Shown: positions 7,853 through 17,079 of the stretch, piece by piece | Layout: every line of letters starts with the position of its first letter | Numbering within the stretch: position 1 is the stretch's first letter | Assembly: GCA_944363615.1 (NCBI GenBank) | Contig: CALVUQ010000008.1 | Span: forward strand, 1 to 56,389 | Source of the DNA: an uncultured Clostridia bacterium | GTDB lineage: Bacteria; Bacillota; Clostridia; Christensenellales; Pumilibacteraceae | Direction of reading: 5' to 3' | DNA length: 56,389 bases | The notes under the pieces: generated by a model | The model's database searches: none | Seen by the model: the letters and a program-made list of their open reading frames with translations, nothing else | What the model was told of the DNA's origin: nothing | Translations under genes and position numbers: made by a program

Positions 7853-8722
7853 TTAGTAAATTTCGTTAAAATCGGGGGTATAATCCTCGGTTTCGCAGCC
7901 TTTAGATTGAATAAATCCCTTAAGACCGCATCTGACAGCCTCGTTAACGACGGAGTCGTACTCGAAAGACGTGACGCGCCTGTCAAGCTGCGTATAATCA
8001 GACATATTAAAAGCGGGAGTGTATTGCCGCATTATGCTGACCGCCGCGTCGCCGAATTTTTCGCCGATAAGCTTGATCACGTTGATGCTGTCCCGTCTTG
8101 AGCCGGGAAGCACAAGATGCCTTATGATTACGCCGCGTTTTATGATGCCGTTTTCGACAACGGGCTTTCCGCACTGACGCAGCATTTCGGCTATCGCTTG
8201 TTCCGCAATAATGCGATAATCGGGCGCCGAAGAATACATTTTTGCAAGTTTTTCGTCATAATATTTGAAATCCGGAAGATAAACGTCCACCAATCCGTCC
8301 AGCATTTTCAATGTGCTTGCATATTCGTACCCGCCGCTGTTGTAAACTACGGGAACGTTTATCCTGGGCTTAAGCTTTTCAAGCGCAGGCACCAGCAAAG
8401 ACACATAATGACCCGCCGTAATAAGGTCAATATTATGTACGCCTTTATCGCATAAGGACAAAACCGCGTCAATAAACTCCTGTTCGGTAAAAAATTTACC
8501 CAAGCCGCCCTTGCTTATAGGCGCATTCTGGCAATAGACGCAGCCGAGATTGCAACCCGAAAAAAATACGGCTCCGCTTCCGCGCGTGCCGCTTATGACG
8601 GGCTCTTCGGCGCGGTGAATCATTATCTTGGCAATTTTCAGCATGTTTCCGCCGCCGCAGAATCCGTTTTCCTTTTCCCGGTCGGCGCCGCATCTTCGCG
8701 GACACAAATAACATTTTTGCAT
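7853..8722 (-). CDS. PflX-like radical SAM protein
   Basis: A 289-residue radical SAM enzyme of the COG1313 (PflX/YggX-type, PFL-activating-enzyme-like) group. An N-terminal cysteine cluster (Cys4, Cys7, Cys11, Cys22) precedes the CX3CX2C cluster (Cys57, Cys61, Cys64 in GCNLGCVYCQN) that binds the catalytic 4Fe-4S and S-adenosylmethionine. The start at 8722 is chosen because it keeps the first cysteine cluster and because a consensus promoter ends six bases before it. There is no ribosome binding site, so the mRNA appears leaderless. No pyruvate formate-lyase or other glycyl radical enzyme lies nearby, so the substrate is unknown. Confidence 0.85.
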   Translation of the reverse strand: MQKCYLCPRRCGADREKENGFCGGGNMLKIAKIMIHRAEEPVISGTRGSGAVFFSGCNLGCVYCQNAPISKGGLGKFFTEQEFIDAVLSLCDKGVHNIDLITAGHYVSLLVPALEKLKPRINVPVVYNSGGYEYASTLKMLDGLVDVYLPDFKYYDEKLAKMYSSAPDYRIIAEQAIAEMLRQCGKPVVENGIIKRGVIIRHLVLPGSRRDSINVIKLIGEKFGDAAVSIMRQYTPAFNMSDYTQLDRRVTSFEYDSVVNEAVRCGLKGFIQSKGCETEDYTPDFNEIY

Positions 8723-8728
8723 AATACG

Positions 8729-8758
8729 ATTATAAACTCTTTTTATCCGCCGTGTCAA
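8729..8758 (-). promoter_or_regulatory. Consensus promoter directly abutting the PflX-like start codon
   Basis: On the minus strand TTGACA (8758-8753) and TATAAT (8734-8729) are separated by 18 nt. The -10 box ends at 8729 and the ATG begins at 8722, so the usual +1 falls on or within a base of the start codon. The 8759-9190 gap upstream is AT-rich and shows no other feature. Confidence 0.75.
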
Positions 8759-9190
8759 ATGTCATGTGGTTTTTACCTTATAATATCTGCAATTAAAGGA
8801 AATAAGCTCTTCTCTACTAACTCATTAGCTTAAAAATCAGATAAGCAATTTAATAAAATCTTAAATATAATAAAAGCACGCTTATCCGACACAATTCCCT
8901 TTATGACAAATTAAAAACATAATTTGCGGGGAAAAATAAAGCCCGCTCTTATAAAGATTAAAAATTATTTCATAATAAAGGTTAACTGAATTTTTTGATA
9001 TATAAAACGTCAAAAATACAAATGCATCAGCTTTAATTACTGACACTGTTTCCTTAGGACAAACATGATATCTTAGGCGTAATCATAAACAGACGCAAAA
9101 TTTCCGTCTTACGAAAGGCTTCCCCCCCCTTACGGCGCAACAATTATGCTTTTATACAACAATAAGAAAAAACTACTAAAAAAAACTACT

Positions 9191-9228
9191 AAAAAAATTC
9201 TCCCCGAAAACACAATGCTTTCGGGGAG
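9191..9228 (-). terminator. Terminator of the GH43/lipoprotein operon
   Basis: On the minus strand CTCCCCGAAA pairs with TTTCGGGGAG (9228-9219 with 9209-9200 on the plus numbering), followed by seven T. It lies about 50 nt after the stop of the large lipoprotein gene. Confidence 0.85.
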
Positions 9229-9279
9229 AAAAAAACGATTCAGTCTGATAACGTGAAGTAAATGAACAGCAAAGTCTTA

Positions 9280-12200
9280 TCAGGCTGCAACAAAGGTAAA
9301 CGAAGGAATTTCGGTTTCGGTGCCGGTAATGGTTACGTTTTCCACCGTTCCGAGAAGCTGATCGTTTCTGTTGAGAAGTCTGAGCGTCCAGGTTCCGACG
9401 GGGACTTCCACCGTAATCTTGCTGCTTGACTTAACAAAGGAAATTTCCACTTCTCTGTTGTTGCCGACTGCGACAATTTTGTTGACGCTGTTGATGTAAG
9501 AAGCATGGATTCCCGTGATTTCGGCAGTATAAGTAATATCGGTAAATTCAACTGCGATATCCAAGGTAGACAATTTGTTGATCGTTACGGACACTTTTTT
9601 ATCGCTGTCTGCGGTAAACTGAATGCTTTCACCGTTAACGGTTATGCTCTTGACCTGCATACCCGCGTCGGGAGTAATATTAAGCGTCAAGTCTTTGCCG
9701 ACTATATACTTATGAGTGTCGCCGTCTTTGACGTAGCCGTCGCCGGCAAATTCCACGGTGCCGCCTGCGCTGAACTCGGTATTGATCTTAAGCGACTCGC
9801 GCAGTCTTATCGCGTCGGAATCGGTAAGGTATTCAGCACCGAAAACCATGGAATTGTTTCTGTTGGTAGCAACGGCAAGGTTCATGTGAAGAGCATATCC
9901 TGCGCCGTTGATTGCACCCGTTCTTAACAAGATTGCAAGCGAATCCTTAAGGACCTCGTTTCTGGCCTCGCTGGCAGCATTAAGTATTTTGTGCTGGCTG
10001 TTGCCCACGCTTACGGGAATGACTCCGTCACGGGGATTGATTATAAGATACAGCTGCATATCCTTGGCAGCGGCGTTGGGGCTTTCTTCTCTTCCGACGT
10101 AAACGTAAAGCGTGTCGCCGTGTCTTACGACCGTCATGACGATATCGACGTAACCCGAACCCGCATCGTCTTTATAGAAGTTCCAGCCCGTACCGGAAGT
10201 TTCAACCATGTTGACTTGGTTCCAGCCGCCGATCAAAACTCTGAATCCCGCGTTAAACAACATGATGTTAAGCTGACGAGAGCCGTCGACGATACAGATA
10301 CCCTGAACGTTGTCGTTAGCATAGTATTCGCTGTTGACGTTGGATCCGTTTATACGCGTCTTCGCGGTCACGGCGTATTCGGTAGCGGCGGAGTCGGTAT
10401 AATAAAGGGTAACGTTGCCCGGGGTGTCGGGGAACTTGAAGGTATCTTCGTTAGTGATGCAACCTGTGTAAGAGGAGTAGGTAACGCTGTTGACAACAGT
10501 CGAGCCGCCAAGCGCCTTAAACGGAATGACGAAATTAGTTACAGCGCCGCTTGCATCGAGAGTAACTTTCTCGTAGACGACGTAGTAATTTTCTTTTTCC
10601 GCGCTTAACTCATACTCGCCCTCAGGCACAGTCATGGTATAGTTGCCTTCTTCGTCATAGATAATCTGGTATTCGCCGACGCGGTCATCGTAATAAGCCC
10701 TGAAGATAGCGCCGTCCACAGGTTTACCGTTGCTTGTTTCGACCTTTCCGGTAACAGTAATGAACTGGGAATTATCGACTTCGGTCACTTCGAAATACAT
10801 ATAACGGTTGTTAATTGCGGATACGGCAATTTCTTTGTTGTTTTCGGTAATCAGATATTTTTTGAATACGTTTTTATCGGCGCCGTAAGCCTTAAGTTCA
10901 TAAGCCTTGCCGTTTAATTCTTCTATTCCTACGGTAAAGTAATCGCCTTGCTCTACCATTCCCTGGTCATTAAGACCCTTGAATTCTAAACCGTAAGGAT
11001 TGGAAGAGTCGACCAGTACGGGCTGCGAATAAAGAGTGGAATACATTTCTTCAAGCGCTTCATCGCCCGTGACGCACCTGTAATCCGAAAACTCAATTGT
11101 AATCGGATAAGAAGTAGTAACAGCAATACCGAATGCAGTGGGTTTGTTTACGGACACGGCCTTGCCGTCAATGGTTGCTGCTGTAGTAAAAGTATAATTT
11201 TCGTAAACGTAAACGAGTACGTCGTCTATAAAGATATAGAATACTGTACCGTTGCGAATTATTTTGAAAGTTACCGACTGACCTATTTCGTTAGCGGTGT
11301 TATACTTTACAAGACCGTCAACGTCAAAGTTATCACCGTTCCATCCGCCTGTAGGCAAAACACGAATACCTTTTCTGAGCAGGCCTATAAACATCCTGGT
11401 CCCGCCGTCGGTTATGATAAATCCTGCAGAAGGATCTTTTTCGTAATCGGGATAAAGCTGATCGTCGGTAATATTGCTGACGGTTGCTTCCATAACTGCA
11501 ACGGAATCCGCTTTACCGGTAAAGTAAATCGGAGACATGTTGGGCACCTTGGCGTCAAATATCGCAAGCGACTTTTCCTCCTGTGTAAGATCCCAAATCG
11601 CAGTGCTTGAGGAAACGTTTACGCTTAATCTGACGTCGTTGTCATACTGATCGAATAAGAAGTCTTTGTTTACCGAACCGCCTAAAACATTGGGGTCCGC
11701 AACAATATCGAGTCCCTCGTAAGTTTCTTCAGTAGCGGGATCGTCCGCAATGTCGGCGTTTATTACGTCGGTGGTGTATGTGAGCTTTCTGTAGCCGGAA
11801 CCCGTTATCTCCATTACGTAGGAGTAGCCTTTGATAAGTCCCAGCGTGAATTGTCCCCTTGAGCTGGCTATGTTGGAAACCGAGTACAAGGGTACGGTTT
11901 TGCCCGAAGCGTCCAAAGCGGTAATCATAATCGAAGCGGAGTCCACGACGGCGTCTACGCGATCTGAACCGCGAACTCTTCCCGATACGGTCACAAGCTC
12001 AGCTGCGGAAACGGGAACAAACGAAACTTTTATGTCCTTGTCCTCATTGATGCCCGTCAGAGTGTAAACGTTGCCGACTGCGTTTTCCAATGCCTCGGCG
12101 GTAACGTCAATGCCGTTGACTTCCACTTTGTCCAGTTTATAACCGCTGTAATTGACAAAGGTGATGTTAGCCTCTGCCTGAGTTTGATTTTTGGCAACCG

Positions 12201-13638
12201 CCAAAACGTCGGACACGATATAGCCGCCCGTCACGTCGCTTTGACCGGGCACAGTAATCTTATAAGCGTATTTAGAGATCTCTTCGGCAAGCGCCTCGGG
12301 ATCGGAATCGAAGCTGGTGAATGAATAATCGGTAAACTCCACTTCCCCGTGCGACGCATAAAGTCCCGCAAGAACGGAGGAACTTAGGTATTCCTGCTGT
12401 TCGGTACACACAAGTTTGCCGTTAACGATGTAATACAAAGTAGCGTTGTCCTTAATTACGGTCAAAGTGACAAGTTCCTGATCGGCGGAATAAGAAATGT
12501 TTTGACCTGCGTTAAGCGCGGCAAGATTATAAATATTGTCAGGATAATGAGTTGCTGTGTAAATCGTGTCTTTTATAATCTTATCCGTGGTGGCGTTTCC
12601 CACCTTGACTCGGTTACTGGTGCTTACGTCCAGAGCAACTGCGCGGTATTCGGTATTGTCCTTATACATAAGCAATCCTGCTTTTGCGCCGATATTGCCG
12701 GTAAGATCTTTTACGGGTCTTATAGACGTAGTCATCACAAACGATCTTGCATACGCCTGCTTAAAGAAAATGCCCTGATAAACGGGATTTATCGATTTGA
12801 CTACTCCCTCCGCTTCGCGGCTGACGTCCCAGCCTGCGGATTTGGAAACGCCGTTGTAAGCGTCACCTATCACGGCGCCTTCTCTGTCGGCGGATATAAA
12901 TCCGTCTTTACCGTAATAAGCGTAATTTCCCATCTGAGCTGCGTCGTAATCGAACGTGTTTCTGGAGTCATACGCCCTGGAGTTTGTACCGTTGTTGTTT
13001 TCCACATAACGATATCTCCAGTACAGTTTAATGCTTTCGGGAAGAATAACGTTTCCTTCGCCGTCCTTTTCAAGTTCGATGCCGATGGCGTCCCATGTAA
13101 TGAACATTTCGACGCTTAATCCGTCGGAGCTGCCCGAGTTGACTTCATTTCCCAAAACCGCGCTTTTAGCGTTTACGCGCGTGGAACCCGGGAATACGTT
13201 GTTTGAGTCGATACGAATTTCTTTTACGTTCTGAGAGTAAGCCGTAGTATCGGCGGAAGCGATTCTGAATACGAAATGCGTATTCCAGTTAAAGTAGTTT
13301 TTACCGTTCCAATAGATTTTTTTATCTTCGGAATAAGCGCCGATATACAAACCTTTTTCCGAAAAATGCGTGGTGACGTTTATTTTTACGTCTCTCGCGG
13401 GATCGGTATGACGCATATAAGCAAGGTTCTGCCAAAGTTGCTCGTCCAGTTTGCCGTCGATGCGCACGTTCTCGTCGGGAGCTTCGCCGAAAGCCGCTTC
13501 TTGTGAGTAATCGTAATTATTAAGTCCGCTTGAATCTATCTTTTCTCCGTCGCCAGAGGTCCTGCATGCCGCAAGCACAAAAGCAGACATTGAAAGGACA
13601 AGTAAAGCTACAATCAAAAATTTAAATTTATTTTTCAT
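9280..13638 (-). CDS. Very large multimodular surface lipoprotein with carbohydrate-binding-type modules
   Basis: A 1452-residue lipoprotein with a type II signal peptide (hydrophobic core, then LAAC with Cys25). After it comes a CBM9/DOMON-like module (about 55-240; starts with the IDGKLDEQLWQ pattern). Then come three concanavalin-like beta-sandwich segments (about 265-450, 670-880 and 1060-1290; recurrent VTLTVIK and FYIFIDDVLV-type strands). They alternate with small carboxypeptidase-regulatory/fibronectin-like inserts and a late beta-repeat with ITPDAGMQVKSITVNG. No catalytic domain is evident. It probably holds glycan at the cell surface for the GH43 enzyme encoded just upstream. GGAGG sits in the last codons of the GH43 gene, only two bases before the start, so the two are coupled. 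Confidence 0.8.
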   Translation of the reverse strand: MKNKFKFLIVALLVLSMSAFVLAACRTSGDGEKIDSSGLNNYDYSQEAAFGEAPDENVRIDGKLDEQLWQNLAYMRHTDPARDVKINVTTHFSEKGLYIGAYSEDKKIYWNGKNYFNWNTHFVFRIASADTTAYSQNVKEIRIDSNNVFPGSTRVNAKSAVLGNEVNSGSSDGLSVEMFITWDAIGIELEKDGEGNVILPESIKLYWRYRYVENNNGTNSRAYDSRNTFDYDAAQMGNYAYYGKDGFISADREGAVIGDAYNGVSKSAGWDVSREAEGVVKSINPVYQGIFFKQAYARSFVMTTSIRPVKDLTGNIGAKAGLLMYKDNTEYRAVALDVSTSNRVKVGNATTDKIIKDTIYTATHYPDNIYNLAALNAGQNISYSADQELVTLTVIKDNATLYYIVNGKLVCTEQQEYLSSSVLAGLYASHGEVEFTDYSFTSFDSDPEALAEEISKYAYKITVPGQSDVTGGYIVSDVLAVAKNQTQAEANITFVNYSGYKLDKVEVNGIDVTAEALENAVGNVYTLTGINEDKDIKVSFVPVSAAELVTVSGRVRGSDRVDAVVDSASIMITALDASGKTVPLYSVSNIASSRGQFTLGLIKGYSYVMEITGSGYRKLTYTTDVINADIADDPATEETYEGLDIVADPNVLGGSVNKDFLFDQYDNDVRLSVNVSSSTAIWDLTQEEKSLAIFDAKVPNMSPIYFTGKADSVAVMEATVSNITDDQLYPDYEKDPSAGFIITDGGTRMFIGLLRKGIRVLPTGGWNGDNFDVDGLVKYNTANEIGQSVTFKIIRNGTVFYIFIDDVLVYVYENYTFTTAATIDGKAVSVNKPTAFGIAVTTSYPITIEFSDYRCVTGDEALEEMYSTLYSQPVLVDSSNPYGLEFKGLNDQGMVEQGDYFTVGIEELNGKAYELKAYGADKNVFKKYLITENNKEIAVSAINNRYMYFEVTEVDNSQFITVTGKVETSNGKPVDGAIFRAYYDDRVGEYQIIYDEEGNYTMTVPEGEYELSAEKENYYVVYEKVTLDASGAVTNFVIPFKALGGSTVVNSVTYSSYTGCITNEDTFKFPDTPGNVTLYYTDSAATEYAVTAKTRINGSNVNSEYYANDNVQGICIVDGSRQLNIMLFNAGFRVLIGGWNQVNMVETSGTGWNFYKDDAGSGYVDIVMTVVRHGDTLYVYVGREESPNAAAKDMQLYLIINPRDGVIPVSVGNSQHKILNAASEARNEVLKDSLAILLRTGAINGAGYALHMNLAVATNRNNSMVFGAEYLTDSDAIRLRESLKINTEFSAGGTVEFAGDGYVKDGDTHKYIVGKDLTLNITPDAGMQVKSITVNGESIQFTADSDKKVSVTINKLSTLDIAVEFTDITYTAEITGIHASYINSVNKIVAVGNNREVEISFVKSSSKITVEVPVGTWTLRLLNRNDQLLGTVENVTITGTETEIPSFTFVAA

Positions 13639-13640
13639 GA

Positions 13641-15863
13641 TTAACCTACCTCCTTGCCCATGACGAAAATATCCGAAACATGAATGGCATAGTTATCTTC
13701 ACCATCCAGTTCTTCGGTGTCGGTAGTGTATTTGGAATTGATGACTATAGTCATTTCGGTAACTTTGATGCTGTCGAAAGAGGCAAGCGCACCGCCGCCC
13801 TGACGCATGAAAAAGTCGGTTTCGTCGACGTTTTCGGGATTGCACTCCAGATTTTCAATATAACAAAAACCGTTATATTGGTCGAGATTGTACCAAGCGG
13901 GCTTTTCAGCAAGCTTGAATTTTACGAGATCGACTTTGTCGAATGCATAGAAATAACTCTGGGAATTGTAAATGATAAACGACTTGATTTCCACAGGCTT
14001 ATCCCAGGTAAGCGTAATAGTGGTGCCTTTATTCTTCAGGTTGAGATCGACGTACTCCCAGGGGAAGGTGAAATCCTGAACGGTAAACAGCCCGTCGTTA
14101 AGGTATTTAACCGTATTCTCGTCGCCGGTAACCGTAATTTTTGCGGTCTTGGCAACGTTGGTCATGCCCGAAGCAACGTCGGGAAGCGGCTGAAGCGAAT
14201 ATGTGGGACCGTTTCCGTAAAGGATATCGTAACCCAGTTCTTCGTTATACATGAACTGAGCCCTGTCCGCGCCTATCGCACGGCCTAAGAATGATCCGTT
14301 GGGCGAATTTTCGATAGGGTTATAGAAAGCGTGATAAAGAATAAACAACTCGTCGCCCGCCTTAATGAAGCAGTGATGTCCCGTACCCGCCATATAGTCG
14401 TTTGTGGCGTTAATGCCCATAACGGGGTTATATTGCGCTCCCAATTTCGTGAAGGGTCCCAAGGGACTGTCGCCCACCGCCTGACGTACGGCGTATGCGC
14501 GGTTACCGTATCCGTAAGGCGAGTAAGTAAGATAGTACTTATCTCCGTGCTGAATTACCTCGGTGCCTTCGTTGATGCTGCCTTCGCTCATTTCGGTAGG
14601 GATTTTTTTATAATAATATCCGCCGAATTCGTAAGTGGTTTTTTCTCCGCTGCCGAAAGCAAAGAAATTAGATTCGATTTCCGCTTGGCTTAAAGAAGAT
14701 ACCTGTTCGGGAGTATATTTCTCTATCGAATAGTTAGGCGACGCCAGGAAGGTAAGCGTGCTGTAGTCGGGCGTAATCATATCTTTCATCTTTACGCCCC
14801 AGATGTGGTTGCCGGCGTTGATGTCGCTGACGTGCTGCGAAAAATACACGTACATATCGCCGTTTTCCATAATGACGGGGTTGAAGTCGATACAGGGCCA
14901 GACCGCCGTCTGATGCGTCTGACCGGGGTTAAGATCCGAATAGGGATACAATTCCTTAAGCTGATCCACGTAAAGACCGAAGTTCATAGGGGGCGTATTT
15001 CGCGTGACGATGTTGCCGTTCTTATTGAGAATGTTTCCCTGATCGTCGACAGTGGTTATGACGCTTCCGTCCAGACCGATAACCTCGTTGTTTTCGTTTA
15101 CGACCATTTCTCCGTTTTCGTCGTAAGACGCTATCGTTGCGTAATAATCCTCGTTGGAAACAAGCTCATACGGTCCCATGGGGTTATCGGACATGGCGAT
15201 TATGCCGTACAGCATGTTATAGTAAGTACCTGTACCAGGGAAATATTCCGTATTCGCGTTACCGTTTTTGGACTGTGCACTTGCAAAAATAAAATATCTT
15301 CCCGAAACGGGGTCGCGGATAAACTCGGGCGCCCAGTACGTACCGTTAGACCATGCGTCGGACCTTACGTTGATTGCATAGCCGTCAACACGCCCGACGA
15401 CTTCCCAGTCTGTAAGGTCATAGGACTTATAAAGCCTATACGCGCCCTGAACAGACTCGTATTCACTTTTAACCTCGTTGGAAACAGAACCGGTGAAACT
15501 TGTAACAATCATGTAAAAAGCGTTTGCATACTCGTCAATCCAATAATTGAGATCGCCGTTATCTTCTATCCACTCTTCCTCGGTCATTGTAGGATCCTGC
15601 GCAAGCGCCGTTGCTTTGGACTTGTTGAACGAGTCCGTAATATCCTCGACCGAGCAATAGATGGCGCCGGGGTCCGCTCCTTCCGTACGAAGTTCGTTCA
15701 GATAGAAGTTTCCGGCGTCATACAGACCGTCTTCGCTCATACCGTTATAATGCGGTAAGGCAAAGCCGGAGGCAACGGGCGTACTGCTGCAGGCCGCAAA
15801 AGGTAGAATTACGACAGCAATCAGCATTGCGCCCAATGCCAAAGCCTTTAAAAACTTTTTCAT
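13641..15863 (-). CDS. GH43-type glycoside hydrolase lipoprotein with C-terminal discoidin-like domain
   Basis: A 740-residue lipoprotein (signal peptide, then FAAC with Cys25) carrying a five-bladed beta-propeller of glycoside hydrolase family 43 (arabinanases, xylosidases, galactosidases). Likely catalytic residues are Asp64 in GADPG (base), Asp327 in IDFNPV (pKa modulator) and Glu432 in NEGTEVI (acid); the blade motif YWAPEF lies at 177-182. A long insertion (about 205-320) interrupts the propeller. Residues about 570-740 resemble an F5/8 (CBM32-like) sugar-binding domain. The ATG at 15863 is preferred over one two codons earlier because AAAGGAG is seven bases upstream. Exact substrate specificity cannot be read from the sequence. 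Confidence 0.85.
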   Translation of the reverse strand: MKKFLKALALGAMLIAVVILPFAACSSTPVASGFALPHYNGMSEDGLYDAGNFYLNELRTEGADPGAIYCSVEDITDSFNKSKATALAQDPTMTEEEWIEDNGDLNYWIDEYANAFYMIVTSFTGSVSNEVKSEYESVQGAYRLYKSYDLTDWEVVGRVDGYAINVRSDAWSNGTYWAPEFIRDPVSGRYFIFASAQSKNGNANTEYFPGTGTYYNMLYGIIAMSDNPMGPYELVSNEDYYATIASYDENGEMVVNENNEVIGLDGSVITTVDDQGNILNKNGNIVTRNTPPMNFGLYVDQLKELYPYSDLNPGQTHQTAVWPCIDFNPVIMENGDMYVYFSQHVSDINAGNHIWGVKMKDMITPDYSTLTFLASPNYSIEKYTPEQVSSLSQAEIESNFFAFGSGEKTTYEFGGYYYKKIPTEMSEGSINEGTEVIQHGDKYYLTYSPYGYGNRAYAVRQAVGDSPLGPFTKLGAQYNPVMGINATNDYMAGTGHHCFIKAGDELFILYHAFYNPIENSPNGSFLGRAIGADRAQFMYNEELGYDILYGNGPTYSLQPLPDVASGMTNVAKTAKITVTGDENTVKYLNDGLFTVQDFTFPWEYVDLNLKNKGTTITLTWDKPVEIKSFIIYNSQSYFYAFDKVDLVKFKLAEKPAWYNLDQYNGFCYIENLECNPENVDETDFFMRQGGGALASFDSIKVTEMTIVINSKYTTDTEELDGEDNYAIHVSDIFVMGKEVG

Positions 15864-15887
15864 AACCATACTCCTTTAATTATTTTA

Positions 15888-15919
15888 TTGCAATAACGCG
15901 CTTCCTTACGTTACTGCAA
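15888..15919 (-). promoter_or_regulatory. Inverted repeat (candidate operator) upstream of the GH43 gene
   Basis: TTGCAATAACG (15888-15898) and CGTTACTGCAA (15909-15919) form an inverted repeat with 10 of 11 bases matching and a 10-nt spacer, 25 nt upstream of the GH43 start. The size suits a dimeric regulator. AT-rich sequence upstream (15920-16130) contains no clear -35/-10 pair. Confidence 0.5.
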
Positions 15920-16130
15920 AATTTAACATATAAAATATACAAAAAAGCGCCGCTCATGAAAATATTATTATTTAAAACCAAACAAAACCATGATACGGCA
16001 CTAATAAGCAAATTCGACCGGGTATTGCGAACGCATATAAATTATGGCTGAAACTACCCCGAACTTGCCCTCTCTTCCCTCTATAAATTTGAATTTCTTT
16101 CAGGGAATCAAATTTTTTTTACAAAACAAG

Positions 16131-16179
16131 AAAAAAATATCGTATTATGCCCCCGCCCGTTTATTGCGAGAGCATAATA
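16131..16179 (-). terminator. Terminator after the sugar ABC transporter genes
   Basis: On the minus strand the inverted repeat TATTATGC/GCATAATA (16179-16172 and 16150-16143) encloses a GC-rich loop and is followed by seven T (16137-16131). It separates the importer genes from the GH43 operon. Confidence 0.6.
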
Positions 16180-16191
16180 TGATAATGAAAT

Positions 16192-17067
16192 TTAACCTTT
16201 AAGACCGCTGCTCATGGAGATTCCCTTGAGAATGTAGTTCTGCAGGAACAGATAGATAAGCAACATGGGAAGCATTCCGAGGAAGCAGGCTGCCATCTGC
16301 GCGGGCAGGTCGGTCCTGTAAGTATCAACCATGTTCTTGATTGCAATCTGCAACGTGTACAACGGTTCGTCTATAAGATAAAGCAACGCGCCGAGGTAAT
16401 CGTTGTAATGACCGATGAAGCTTAATACGCCCTGAGTGAGAAGCGCAGGTACCGAAAGAGGAATAATCAGCACCAGGAAAATCTTTATCTCGCTCATGCC
16501 GTCGATTTTTGCCGCGCCGATAAGGTCATCCGGTATACCCTTCATATACTGACGCATAAAGAAGACCATACCGATGCCGCCGAACATACCCGGAATCATG
16601 ACGGGAAGCGGAGTTCCGATCCAGCCTATCGTATCGTACATAAGACGGGTTGCGGTCATGGTGACGCATCCCGGGATCATCATGGTAAGCAACAAGAACG
16701 AGAAAATCGCGTTACGTCCAGCCCACTCCATTTTCGCAAAGCCGTAAGACGCAAGCGCGGACACGAATACCGACACCAGCGTAACGGGAGTATAGAAAGT
16801 CAGAGTGTTGACAAAACCTCTTTGGATCTCGTTGGATTCGAAAACCCTTTTGAAAGCGCCCCAGGTAACTCCTCTCGTGGGATACCAGGTAAATTCCGCA
16901 AACGCGGCTTCCTGAATGGATTTTAGCGACGAAATGAAAATGATGTAAAACGGTACAAGAATATAAAGGCTATATAAAATAAGCATTATATAAGTACCGA
17001 TAGGCGGCCTTTGGATTTTTTTCTTGTTGGGAACGAAATTCTGAGAATTATATATCTTTTCTTCCAT
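16192..17067 (-). CDS. Carbohydrate ABC transporter permease (MalG family)
   Basis: A 291-residue inner permease subunit with six predicted membrane helices. The conserved cytoplasmic EAA loop is GAAKIDGMSEIKIF (about residues 183-196), the contact site for the ATPase. The C-terminus is the usual short tail after the last helix. It pairs with the permease encoded 12 nt upstream and the binding lipoprotein at 18193. No ATP-binding subunit is encoded here; Firmicutes commonly use one shared MsmK-type ATPase for several such importers, so the partner is probably elsewhere. GAGGCGG precedes the ATG. Confidence 0.93.
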   Translation of the reverse strand: MEEKIYNSQNFVPNKKKIQRPPIGTYIMLILYSLYILVPFYIIFISSLKSIQEAAFAEFTWYPTRGVTWGAFKRVFESNEIQRGFVNTLTFYTPVTLVSVFVSALASYGFAKMEWAGRNAIFSFLLLTMMIPGCVTMTATRLMYDTIGWIGTPLPVMIPGMFGGIGMVFFMRQYMKGIPDDLIGAAKIDGMSEIKIFLVLIIPLSVPALLTQGVLSFIGHYNDYLGALLYLIDEPLYTLQIAIKNMVDTYRTDLPAQMAACFLGMLPMLLIYLFLQNYILKGISMSSGLKG

Positions 17068-17079
17068 GTTTCCGCCTCC

